From the NCBI RefSeq assembly GCF_032884065.1, contig NC_088883.1:33773354-33837353 (forward strand): DNA of 64,000 nt, given 5' to 3'. Shown here one piece after another: positions 21,009-33,800 of the stretch (position 1 is the stretch's first letter; the number at the start of each line of letters is the position of its first letter). A model generated the notes under the pieces. The model was not told where the DNA came from. It did no database searches and was given only the letters and a program-made list of their open reading frames with translations. The DNA comes from Artemia franciscana. Taxonomy: Eukaryota; Arthropoda; Branchiopoda; Anostraca; Artemiidae. A program made the translations under genes and the position numbers.

Positions 21009-23427
21009 GCCAGGTGTGGGTACACAGATTGAGATTTCCTGTCTTTTTCGTTTAATTATAGCCAAAAGTTAGATGAACTAAAGAAACTTAAAAAGGCTTA
21101 AAAAATCAATAAATCCAACTTTTATAACTTATTTGAATTAATATTAAAATAAGAAGAGCAAGTATGAAATAAAAGTAATTTTTAAATAATAATTCAGTAA
21201 TACTAATTAATAGGTATGTAAGGAAATTAGCAAAAGACAATAGTATAAAATAGCAGTATTTCTAGAGACATTTTGGGAAAAAATAAATTCTTCTTTGTCA
21301 TTCCAAAAGTTCTTCTAAAGACGAAAACAATTCTTTCGTGATAATTTTTAGCCAAAAACTAGTATGGGTGTTTGGCAGCGGGATGGCGCTGCAGTTAAAT
21401 TGGGATGGTCCAATGACCAAAATTACAAATTGCTGTTGTGCTACAAAATTAACCTAAATTGTAAAAGAGGAAGGTGAACTTTTTTTCCAGTGTGATGGGA
21501 TACTACAATTTCAGTGGGAGGACTTAGGAATACTTCTTCAAAAATTTGCCTGGTGACACTTGCAATTTGTTATTTGGTTCAATCCATTTTTGGGTGAGAA
21601 CTCGGCCATCCTTCTTCAATAGTTTTTGGCCATGTGCCAATTAACTTATAGGTGTGTTTGTCTTCTTGTTCTTCCGGTGTTTTTCTTCCTTCACTTTGTT
21701 CTTCCTTATTACTTTCATAAAAGGTCTAAAGCCTCCAGAAGGTGGCTTCAGGAGACCCGACGGTGTAAAGTAGTGTGGTGCATTCTTAACATTTATGAAT
21801 GCTCTAATTTTCTTTCCTAAGCTAGCTTAGATTGTATAGTTACGAGTGCATTTACTTGATTCACGACAACTGTGCTAACATTCTGAACCTTGGTCTTCCC
21901 TTTTCTAGGTTTTTTTTTCATATCAGTTTAGATTGATACTTCTACTGAAGCTGTTAAGCTAAGTTCTGGAGAGATAGTAAATATAATCAAGTGTCAACCC
22001 AGTAACGCTGTAAAGATGGTAAATATTGACCCACAAACGCTGCTGTTCGAACTCTGGTTGATGTCTGATTAAAAACAAAATTTTCGGGATTCTCGCGAAT
22101 AAAATGATTAAGGTACCCCAGTAGAGCACTATAGCGCATAGAGGGTCAAAACTTGTCGACTTTTCGGTTACCAGCTCTTTTTGTATGGACAGGACAGGTA
22201 GCAAGAATGTCGCCCATCCTTGGTTCTGCTGGTATCAAACCCTTGGCTCTGCGTTGCCAAGCAAGAATCAATCTACAATGCTGCTACAGTACACGATTTG
22301 AATGACTGTTTAAAAATTACAGCTAAAAACTAAGAAATAATACAAAATAATAATGACAATATTGTATAGTGGGTGCAGTAAATGTGAAACAGTATGCGCA
22401 CTCAATTAACAGTGATATAAAAATGAAAATTCAAAAAATTTATAAAAAAAATAAAAATAATAATGAAAAAATTGATACTGTATTTTTACCATTGCTTTGT
22501 CGGCCTGAATAACGAATTTTACAATTTTGATTCAAGTTCCTTTTATTATCAATATCCATCCATTTATAAACAAAAAATATCCCAAAGGGCTCAATGGCCC
22601 TTCGAAATTCGTTTCTATTTCGAATTTCCATTCGAAATAGAAACGGACCGAATATTCACGTAGATTGAAACTTTTTTTTCTTACTGTGCGACATGAAATC
22701 TGGCTACCGGAATAAAATTCAACTTGTCTCAGAACCTAGCTTTACAAGGTATTTTTAGAATGAGTCAGGGGCAGCTTTGGGTAGTTTTTTTTCTGCATCA
22801 ATTTTCTAATATTACTGTATACCCCTTCCCTTCTCTCTTCTCTCTTCCTTTTTATACAGATCCAAGTTATGAAGAGCATAATATTTTATAACTAACTTGA
22901 TTATGAATCATTTATTGACTAGAGCAACAGCGAAAGGAACAGAATTTTATGCCGATTATGTGGCTAAGAAGATAATAATGATTTAATCGTTGTTAGCGCC
23001 AGTAAGGCTGAAAAGAGATTGGAGTTCAATCTACTATAAATTCTAATCTTCAAATTCGGATTGCTTGAATAATCTCCAATCCCGATATAGTTGATCGTGA
23101 CAACACATTATTTCGAAATGCATTAGGATTCAATTAATCATGGGCTTTAGTACCTTAATTTTGGGGAATAGGATTAGGATCAATGTTTTATTTTATTGTT
23201 TAATCCTACCCTTATTAGATTGTGATATTGCCAGTCATTATTGTTGTTTTGTTTTTATTGCATGTTAATATTAATTAATTAGTTAATTTAGTTAATTAGT
23301 ATTAATGTTAAAAAAAAAATTTTTATTATGTAGAAATAAAATTTGTAATGGTGTCTGTCTCGTTTCTTAGATTAGTGCTTGTGTAGAAAATTTATTAGAG
23401 AATGCAAGTATTTGTATACTAAGGGGT
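21009..23427. other. Intergenic sequence, nothing recognised
   Basis: No conserved protein, RNA or multi-copy repeat was recognised. Short palindromes (for example TTTCGAATTTCCATTCGAAA near 22617) are isolated. Confidence 0.45.
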
Positions 23428-23586
23428 AAGGCTGTTTCCAGGGGGGCTACTGGATTTGACGGCCTCCCCCTTCAATATTGTGTTCGACTTTTAAAAATGC
23501 ATATAAACTAATTTTTCTGCGTTTTTTTTAGAAACCCCTCCTTTTGGAAAATACCCCCTGAACAAAAATCCTGGCTACGCCCTTGC
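23428..23586. mobile_element. Family M MITE-like element, copy 3
   Basis: AAGGCTGTTTCCAGGGGGG at the left pairs with ATCCTGGCTACGCCCTT at the right. Length is about 159 bp, with the same internal phrase CTAATTTTTCTGCGT as copy 2 (CTAATTCTCTGCGT). Confidence 0.8.
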
Positions 23587-24499
23587 ATAAGGGTTCTGAC
23601 ATTTTGGAAGGGAAGGGGGTAAATTCAAATATTTAAGATGTAGGGATACGTTGAAAAATCTTGGCATTCCGTGAAATAGGTTTTATCCCTCCCTTCCTCC
23701 CCCAGGCGTTTATGCCCAGAATTATGTATCGCTTTTCGGACGAGTAAATTTTATTTCCGTAACTTTACGAAATTCGTCATTGGACATTTAAAAGAGTAGA
23801 CACTACTACTCCCGAGAACCATTAAAATTTACTTATTCATTTATTTGAAGAAATATAAATTTACCTCAGTTTCAACAACAAAAATTTACACCTGTTATAT
23901 TTTTAAACACTTGTTTTGGGATTACTTTTGATACTAGACCCTAATTCATTAGTCAAAACTAATTACTTCTGCGCATGTTCAGGTCAGGATTCACTAATAG
24001 AGCCGGGCCTAGGGGCGCAATAAATTATTACTGAGCGGTTGTTTTTTACAAAAACTGGAGCAATGTGATAAATCGTCAAAGTGCAAGGTGTACTCCGCCA
24101 CCGTGTTGACACTTCACAGAAACGATTTTAAAACAACACAGGAATTTCGTGGCCACTTATAAACTGCCAGATGTCTCCCAAGAATGGCAGCTGAGAGTTC
24201 GGTATCACTTCTCTTTCATTACTTTCGGTTCATCAGTTGAGTTCTGTTCTGTGTTTCTACTATCCCTGAATTTTCGGGGATTTCCCCGAAAATCTCGCAA
24301 AAATGCTTGGGCTTAGGCGTGTCAAAACTTTAAATTCGGCCCTCGTCAGAATGTTGTTGAAAAGTTAAGCTCGGTTTCCATTTTGTTGAATCAAGTACAC
24401 GGTTGTCGGGATTTAAATTTGTCGAGCTTGCGAATAGTAAAAACAGCTTTTCTGTTCAACTTAGATTACAGAATTCCTTTTATTAATTCATAAAAATAT
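23587..24499. other. Intergenic sequence, nothing recognised
   Basis: No repeat with a second copy in the window and no coding phrase were recognised. Confidence 0.45.
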
Positions 24500-25660
24500 A
24501 TACGACAGTTATTCTAAGAAAATAAGTTATGCCCGATGTCGGAAAGTAATGCCATGGCGTTTATCAACACCGCATGCCTAAAGACCTTAGTACTCGAAAG
24601 AAAATTACCCCCCCCCCCGTATTTTGTAGTTTTAAATTTGTTTAATATCTTTATAATGCTGTCTAGCGTCTTCCGGCTCCTCGGCAATTTTATCCGGTTC
24701 CTCCACTTCACATCTCCTTAGTTTGCCGTTTAGTGTTCTCTCTACTTCCCTCATATTTTCAGCAGATCTGTTTCGTAAGATCTGCATCCTTACGCAGAAC
24801 TTTTTTCTCTTTTTCCATAACTAATATCCCCAGCCGCAATTTTTAACTTCCCCACTTTTCATGGTCTTCCGCTGGCTATTTTCCTAAAATCATCCCATCT
24901 ACCTTTCCCATTATTAAATTCTGAAGTCTCCAATTTTCTATCCATTTATCTCCCCGGAAGTTCTACTCAAATGTTGATCCTGAAGTCTATCAACATCGTA
25001 ACCGCATGATAATTAGTTATTCTACCTAAATGTCAAATTTAAATTAACTATGGACACTACTAATTGGTAATCATTATTTTTTGGAGGATATGATACCTTA
25101 ATTATTTCGTGAGCCTCCGCGCGGAGGCCCTTTCATGAAAATTGTTTTAGAATATTACGATCGTTGCTATTTTCTTTCCTGTTTCACATTGGACTAAGGT
25201 TGGATAACATCTATCTAAATTTTGTTCCAATTGTAGTATTAAAGCCTCCAAATAAAAATATCACATTTAAGCATGGGATTGTGTATATTCAGTCCTACAG
25301 CTCCTTCTATACCAATTGCCATGGTTAAAAAAATTAAATGATACATTATGCCCACTTCGCTCATTACTTAGGCAGTACTATTGCTCTGCCTATGATATGA
25401 TGCCTTAAAATCAGGCATCTGCGCGAAGCCGAATTTCGCGGTGGCCGTTTTATGAAAATTGTTGCCGTCTGTTACTACCATTGCTATTTTCCTTCCAAGT
25501 ATCATATTGGACTAAGTTTGAGAAACGTCTATCTAAATTTATTCCAACTATAGTATTAAAGTCTCTAATAAAAACATCAGGTTTATACGTGGGATTGTGT
25601 TTATTTGGTGCTGCAACTGTATGTAGAATTCTTTCAAGTCAGTGCTGTCTCCCGTCAGTC
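24500..25660 (-). mobile_element. Decayed LINE, endonuclease-domain remnants in two tandem copies plus linker
   Basis: On the - strand, about 25620-25440 translates as KPDVFIRDFNTIVGINLDRR...DTWKENSNGSNR. This matches the GDFN...G...N.NG region of a LINE apurinic endonuclease. A second, more decayed copy (FGGFNTTIG...ENSND) lies at about 25330-25125, so about 310 bp has been duplicated. Further along the strand, 24960-24500 retains short coding-like pieces (KGRWDDFRKIASGRP, EVEEPDKIAEEPEDARQHYK) typical of the endonuclease-RT linker. Stops and frameshifts are numerous. Confidence 0.55.
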
Positions 25661-27525
25661 GCTTCTACAGGAGTATGTACAGCTCGATCACTTTATTTCA
25701 AACCCCCAAGGGCAATATACCCCAAAAATATCTACGAATATCACAAGCAAATCTTTAACAAAACAAATTATGAAGCGAAAAATACCTAATCTAGACAAAA
25801 AATACCTCAATTGGATAAGTTTTCCTTCTTTCAAAGCATATATCTATTCACACACCACTTCCAGTTATTGTTGTTGGGTTTCTACTTGGAAGAATGGAAA
25901 CGAAAAGGAAGCACCAAGACAATCCCTTGCAAGTATTTTGAAAGCAACCCATGAAATTAGAAAGCAACCAATAATGCAAAGAAAAAATTATCATATATCC
26001 CGTACCCCTTGACTTTCGGGATATGTGACCCCTCTTCTCCCCAATAAAAATGCTGGAAATTCGTCCCTGGTTGATTGTTCTCGAGGGATGACTAAATTAT
26101 AATGATAACTAGCTAAATGGCATATTCATAGATGCTCCAGTTCTCTTCAGCTCACTATCTTGAACTCAGATTTTCCCAAAATAACAGAAAGATCCGCCCT
26201 CGAGAAAGCGGTCAACGCCAGATTTCCGACTCTAGTAACTACAGCATAAATACAGAATAATCCGGGAAAAATATTCCAAATCTGCATCCTTTCCTTTACT
26301 GAGAGGACAGCCTATACCACTATGAGCGGTATCTTGTGCTTCTTCATCGAAGTGCACAACTAAAATCGTATTAGTTAAACCTTTCCCAGCCCAAACAAGA
26401 CGTAGAAGCTTCCCTACTCATCTTGAGTTTGCCCTATCGTTTTTACCTGAATAAATAAATCCCTTGTCGTCTAATGCAATTTTCGAAATCCTGGGAAATG
26501 ATTTAAACTCCTGACAAGTTCATCCAAAAATTTCTAAATTTGTCGGTAAAATTCATCTTAAAATGTCTAAATTTGTCTGTAAAAATGTCATTATGATAGT
26601 TGCCTCTCAAATAAGGTAGCGTTGGACGGCGAAATTGATAGACTTTTTAAAACAATGGAAGTGGCAGGGCCTAAAGAAAAGGAAACCGTCCCACTAGTGA
26701 CCATTAACTCCTCAAGTCTTAAGCCACCCTACAACTGGACAGCGTCTCTAGGACCTTAAGTTGCGGGAAGGCTTTTTGCAAGCTCAGGCCCATTGCAGCC
26801 GCGACAGAGTGTCCATAAAGTTATAATTCACTCCTATGAACAAGATTTGATGTTCTGCACAACGAGTCTCAGGACTATTACCTCCAAATCAATATATATT
26901 CGTGGCTGCAAATGTTGTAGTATGATGAAGAGGTAATCGATAATAAAACCACATAGCAGGAAGGAGGTTTAACAGGCCAGCCAAAAATAAAAAACCGAGA
27001 ATCTATTGCTCAGATTCCAGTCCTCGAGGAACACCATTTCCATGATTATCCTGGCATATTGGTCGTAGTTATGGTTCGGATTAGGTGAATTTGTGAAAGG
27101 TCTACCTTGATGGTGCTATGAGGTCGTTTGAGCAGGGTTTCCCTTCCGTAGATAGAAGTAAAAAGAAGCTTATGAGGAAAAGAAGGCCCAGAAAAAAAAC
27201 ACCTGAACGACTCCAGTCTTGTATATCCTACCCATCCTTTTGGGGTAATTTCCCCGAACAAAAATCTTGGAAACGGCCTTGGCAACAATATGGCTAGCTT
27301 AGGTGTTACTCTCAGTAAAAGCAGTAAAAATGAAACCGTTCATGAAATCGGTTCATTCAGGATACAGGATAAAACAGACAAAATCCGATGACACACCGAA
27401 ATACAGTCGTATGAACCTAGGGTAAAACTGATGAAGCCTGAAGATTTGATTTGCATCATTTTCAGAATTACAAAATTTACTGGATAAAATTAAACAATTA
27501 TATAATTATTTGATACACGCAAACA
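25661..27525. other. Intergenic sequence, little recognised
   Basis: Contains half of a family M end (CCCGAACAAAAATCTTGGAA near 27253, followed by ACGGCCTTG). Otherwise no second-copy repeat and no recognisable protein. Confidence 0.45.
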
Positions 27526-27531
27526 TTTATT
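27526..27531 (-). promoter_or_regulatory. Candidate poly(A) signal for V-ATPase subunit E
   Basis: TTTATT on the + strand is AATAAA on the - strand, about 150 nt after the stop codon. This is a plausible 3' UTR length. Confidence 0.45.
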
Positions 27532-27679
27532 ATCTGTCGAAAAACAAAAGAAAATTAAAAAAAGAAAAACATGAACACCACAATGAATTAAATCAACTCG
27601 TTAGACCATTGTTTTAAAACTTTCAACAACTGAAGGGAACTTGGCCTAAATATTGTTTGACTGACAATCACGTGTCTTT

Positions 27680-27830
27680 TCAGTCAAGGAATCTTCTGTT
27701 TGGGTTTCTGCCAAATAACGTATTTCGGATATCTGGTAGCAATTGTTGCGCAATCATATCTAGACGAGTTTCTAGAGTATTGACGACCCTGATACGGCCA
27801 CGCATGGCCGAAAGTTCAACTCCACCAAAC
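27680..27830 (-). CDS. ATP6V1E1: V-ATPase E exon 5 (C terminus and stop)
   Basis: The acceptor is GAACTCTTTCAG. It encodes [20 protein letters not shown] through NPNRRFLD and stops with TGA at 27682-27680. It matches the GGVE...NTLE.RLD...F module of all E subunits. Confidence 0.97.
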
Positions 27831-30800
27831 CTGAAAGAGTTCGAATAGTTTGATTATTTTCAAGAAATGATTCATGAATTTGATTATTTTTATTTATTGA
27901 AGAATGTGATTATTTTTACTTATTAAATGCCAAATAATTACAAATGGTCATTTCTTTTCGCCTTTCCATCAATTTTCTCTTTACTACTCTCTCTGTTTTA
28001 TTTCATTCCCTATTCTTAACCAATTTTCGTGTTTATTATCTTACTTCTTAGCATTTTGAATGACCCCCCCCCCCCCACACACACACATACACAAACACAT
28101 TTGTTTATCATTAATTGTGGTATACTTACAAATAAAGGATATGCGACTTAGACCCAGGGCATCAATTAGCGAAAATTAAAGGGGGCCCAAAATGTACTTT
28201 TCAAAATCTAGGGAGGGCAGAAAATTCTAAAGAGGGGGCAATTACCTCTCATTCCCCCTGTCTTTCCTGCCTTAGACCTTATTTATTGGCTGGATATATG
28301 GAATTGTATCCTTGAATTGCAAGGTTAACTGTTTACCTTCTTTTTTTCTTACTATTATCTTACAAAGATAAACTATAACAAAAAGTGAAATAGGGAGACA
28401 ATTAAAAGAAACAGGAGAATTAAAAAAAAAATCTATACAAATATGCGACACAGACAATCACAAAAACGACTATTGTATAAAAGAAAGACGTAAAAAAAAT
28501 GTAGGAGCTGAGATGTGAAGACGAACAGACTGAAGTTTGCAGTTGCATTTAGCCACCAATCTAGATAAGGCGAACCACTCTGGCTATCCATGATGTTTGA
28601 CAAAAAGAGGACAATATAGTTAGAAAATAACCGAGAAAACGAGGGTAACATCAGCCACTTACCCTCACAGCCATTTACATGACCTGATATTATCCTCGTT
28701 TTCTCGATTATTTTTTTAATTATATATTATTATTTTTTTCGTCAGACGTTAAGAAATAAAAACTCGATCCTGGAGGAATAAAACATCAAACAAATAGTTG
28801 CAAAAGAACATGGACAAGAATAAATCCCTTGCTATAGCATCACAAATGTGGGTTACACATTCAGTATATAGGTCAAAAATAGCAATTTAGTTTTAAATAG
28901 ACTTTTTTTTATCTAAGCAGAAAAAAATGAAAGGAAAGAAATAAGAGACTAATTTCAGATATGATTATACAAAAAAGAATCATGGTAATTTTCGAAGCCA
29001 GGAAACAAAGTTACAAGAGTAATCAATAACAAATGCAAAAAGAAACGCAAAGTACATAAGAACATATAAATACAAAAAAAAACATTTACAAATTACAAAA
29101 TGCCAGACAAAACCTGATTTGCCGTAGAGCTCTCAGATCTTTTTTTACTTTTACTGAGAGAGTTAAAAGGGAAAAAAAGAAGAAAAATTTTCTTATAAAA
29201 ATGTTTAGACAAAACGTTAAAACTTGATAAAATTTATGTTCTCTGATAATTTTTTCTTCTGATAATCTATTTCTTTCAAATTCATATTTTTCAATGTTGC
29301 TAAATTTTTATTCTGTCAAAAGTTAGAGAAACCCACTTCTCTGGTTCGATGCACTAAACTTAAACCTTTTTTTTTAGTTTATCCTTCTCTTTCCTTTTTT
29401 AAGCGCCCAGGACGGCTTAACGAAATGTTGATCAAAATATCTGCTTTGGCTTTTCATTTTATTTACTAGCTGAAAATTAACCAACTTAATCATGTTTTTT
29501 ATCGTCCTTGTGGTGCGCTAGCCACCGTGGTCTCAAGAACGTATTTACGAACCTCTTCATCACTATAACTGTTACAACTTACCAATAAAAAATAAATCAT
29601 TTAATTTGTCGCGTTTAAAAAGCTACTTCTAAAAATTAGAATTTTGTTTAGGCATTGTATATGTATCTCGAACAACACTTAAGATAAATCCCGCTGGTTG
29701 TTCCCCATTCCCAGGATACCCCCCCCCCCACGGAAAATTCCCCCACATGAAAAAGTAAGCATCTACAGACAAAGTATGAAGTAGGTACCTCGAAATGTCG
29801 ATCAGATGTCCTAAGGGATAACAAAAGAACCAGAAGTCTACCTTTTTAACGAAATTTAACATGTAACAAAAAAAAAGAATGGAACTTAACAATTCATCAA
29901 ATTTCCTTAGCAAAAATGGAACGAAACAAACCGTTAAAAATAAAACACACAAACAGACAACATGGAAAGCAAAAGAAATAAAGATACAATTGGAAGAATA
30001 AAAAAACATAAAAGTGTGGAAAAAACAACAACAGACAAAATGAATAACAGGGAATCAATCTAAAAGTTAGAAAAAAAGCTAAATTCCAAATTTCTGTAGA
30101 TGAGAACTTGAAACCCCTAGAAGGGTTCAGTAGTTTCGCAGTAAGGGAGGGGGCAGACGCCTTAAAGTGTGCATTTAAATGCTAAAATATTCTAAATCTC
30201 ATTAAGTCTTCAGATAAATACAGAATGCTAAGGAAGCGGAGTGAAGGTAGAAATTGATACATAATACCTCTTGATTTTGCGGCAATATTTCTGGTCTCCT
30301 CCGTTATTATGAAAGAAAAGAGTAACATTAAACCAAAAATGGGCAGAAATTACTCCGTATGGGATTGAAGTTCCCCTCTTCATCACCAACCTCCCCCTCG
30401 TAGTCATAGAAACTTCGGAGGATGCTCATTCGTTCGAAAATTGGGAGCTCTAGTTCTTTTTTTTAAAGTTGTATTTTCTCCGTGGGTGTTCAAAATTTAC
30501 CACGGGAGGATTTTCCCAAGGGGGAATTTCCAGCACGATAGACGCCTTCCAGATTAAACAACTCCGTCAAATCGAGGGGTTCTGATGGGACGATTTTGTG
30601 TGAATGGCTCCTTGCATTTACCCACCAAGTTCCAATATCAACTCAAATACTCGAGCGGACTCCCAAACGGTTTGGGAATCTCCTTCGGATACCACTGACA
30701 GCCACTGTTAGAATCATATATGATTTTAAACCCAAATGCCATGGCTGGTCCTACCCGAGGGGTAGACCTCGGACCAGGTGGAAGGACAACCTACAGAAGT

Positions 30801-33800
30801 TTCTAAACATGGCCGACATTGCAGCAGACCACTTTCATAGCAGCAGAATGATCCACCTGGAGTGGATCCCTACACTCTCAACGCCACGTATCATGCGGCA
30901 AGAGTCTTAAGTCAAGTGACTCAATAATTTTCCACAGGGTAATTTTCTGAGGACCCCCATGATAAATACATGACTGCCAAATATATATCATTTAAAAAAA
31001 AAACTATTAAAACAATTTTGATGTTGAGGAAATATTATTGGTTTAAAAAATAAGTTTAAGAGCCAGCTGGAAATGTAAATGCCTTACGTTCCAGTTGGCA
31101 GAAAACATTCCGTGTCGATCTTGATAACTGCTTCTTTTGACGTTGCCTGCTTATACACTTTAATAGCATCTGGAACTGCACGTTGAACGAGTGAAACATC
31201 AACTTCACGACAGCGGAGAGCTACAGTTGCCTCCATGAGCTGGAAATAACCCAAAAAAGTAATAAAATTTATTTAACAGTTTGTAGAATATTTTTTTTAT
31301 TTCTTCTTTCGAATATTTAGACAGAGGGTGACTGCGCTGAAACTTGCTAATTTCAGTTTGCTTTTTACTCAAAAATTTAATTTAAAAAGCGCTTTCAAAA
31401 AAAAGAAGTTTTTCCAAGAAAAGCAAATAGGCTATATTAAAACATATAAGGAGAAGAAATATTGTCATTATGACTCAACCTGAAACGAACAGAAATAAAT
31501 GAAACTCAGAACAAACAGAACTGGAAATGAAAAATCAAATCAAACATGAAGTTAATAGATACTATACATGAATAAATCCTAAAACGACAAGGTATTAAAA
31601 TGAAAAATCAAGTTAAACTTAAAATGAACATAAATTACCACACATAGAGGTAGGGCTACAGGTCCTTAAACCTCCTCAAAGCTTCGTTTGCTTAGTGAAA
31701 ACGATTTTTATTCTGAGGAACACTTTTTTTCCATTTCTTCAAATATCAACAGAAACACAACAACAAAAACAACATCCCAAGACTAATCAAGATTTATCAT
31801 TAAGTGTGGCACCCCCCTCCGTTTCATAGCTTGGGTGTCATTTGAGTTTTACAGAAAACGATATTTATTTTGGAAAATGTGGTTATATTCGTCAAAAATA
31901 TTAACAATAACAAAAGAAATAACTAATAACAATCAACACTACTTGAAAAAACGAATGAACATACACTGATTGTTTAATATATAATTATGTTAGTACCTAG
32001 AAGTCTCAGCAATTTTGATTTTGCTATGTTATAATCATCAAAGAAATTTACTTTTTCAGTATGGAGCAAATTATGCTCTGGCCTTTAGAAGGTTTAGGGG
32101 ATGGTAGCCCCAATGGTAATTTTTGTTTGTTTGATGTTTTAATGTTTTTGGGTTTCTGTTTCGGGTTCTAAAACATTTTATGTTTAATATGTGCGTTTAT
32201 TTCAATATATGTTCGTTTTGGGTTTCATTTTATTCAATGATAGTAATTTCTGTTTTTTAAAGTTAAAATGATTTATGACTTTATTTCTGCTCGTCTCATA
32301 TTTTAATATGGCTCTTAGCTTCTTTTGAATAGCTTCTTTTTTGGAAAACGTTTCTATTAAATCAACTTCAGTCTATTTTTTATTGATATAATTTTATTAC
32401 TGGTTTATATTGAAATGTACAATTTTATTTTTCAGTTTTTTGGCTTAAATTAAGTTGATATCCAGTCAAAATTTTGATCTATAATTTACATTCAATATAT
32501 TTCTATGCTAGTTAAACCAGTGGTAGGTACATACAGGGGCCTTTGAATACTAATTTAAATCACTGGCCGTCCTGTTTAGTGTCTTACCATGAGGTAAGGT
32601 ATTTTTTTGGGGTGCTACCGAGATCGGATGGACTGAAGCCAGTAGTGGCTTCCAAAATCATGCACGGGGTGTTCAATCCCCCATTACATGTGAAGTGCCA
32701 ACCGTGAAGCAAGAAACACTCCTTTAGGAACAATCCGAGGGGAGAAAGTCCTCGTTTGAAACACCCCTTGTCGCTGATGGCTGGCAGGTGATGGGTGACT
32801 CTCCCCTTTCTTTTGAGGGACAAGTATTAACGGTCTGAAGTTCACGGTTGAGGTTCTCAGTATGGAAAGGACAACGGAGGACAACTTGACACCATTTAAA
32901 CACACCCGAGGGGTCACCAATAACCCAGTAAATATCAGTACTATATAATATTTTTTTTAGAGGGAGGGATCGAGAAAATAGGGATACTTAAATGAAGTTT
33001 CTGAAATTTTAAGGCTTGTTAGCGTGTAAAAATTCAGCTTTTTCGTGCCAAATATGGATATGACCATATTTTCTTCCAAAATTAATTGTCCTCATTAAGG
33101 TTCCTTGGTCCAGTCTAATCACCCTGAAAGTTTCACCCATTAAGAACAAAACAATGTACAGCTAATTTTAGGGTTTCACGGATCGGGTACAACCCTTTTT
33201 TTGGAAATATTATTTTCCTCCTATTTTCGTTTAGTCATTTATTTATGCCCAGTTTCAAGTGTCACATGTTAATACAACCGATCTTCGAAATATTTTTGTT
33301 TTCATAGAGATCTACCTACTCCAGACCTGTAAGTTAGAAGCCTGTCAGAGATTAACAGAATTTTGGACCCATATTCGGACGTAACGACCTGATACAGCCA
33401 AAATTACTCTCAAATTTATTTTCTGAAAAAAAAAATCAATAAACACATGAATACCATTCTCAAACCGGTCTCTTTTTCTCATGCTGACCAATGGTCTGAG
33501 TAGCGCAGGTACCGATCTCCTGATTGTCTGCCTTCGAGCGGGAGTGCAATGCATGGTTGGGGGCAGATCATCCGACGCTTCCCGTGTTTGCCCCAGATTT
33601 ATCCAGTCATTAAGAATCTGGTCGACTCTGGCTAAGCTTACAGAGTAACACCATTGACCCCGTTCCGAACCGAATAACCAGCGACACAAAGACTAAGACC
33701 CCTGTAATCGGGATTTCAAGTCTAGCACGCTAACCACTCGGGTAGGACGCATCCAACCGATTGGAGATATAAAATCTAATGCCTCGCTTTGTGTCTCTCG

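Larger units (their letters stand above)
27831..31087. other. V-ATPase E intron 4
   Basis: Holds an inverted repeat (28622-28712), a LINE 3' fragment (30596-30915), AT-rich filler and C-runs near 28065 and 29720. A piece at about 30300-30360 (ATTAAACCAAAAATGGGCAG, AAATTACTCCGTATG) resembles the palindrome-bearing element. No other gene is seen. Confidence 0.5.
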
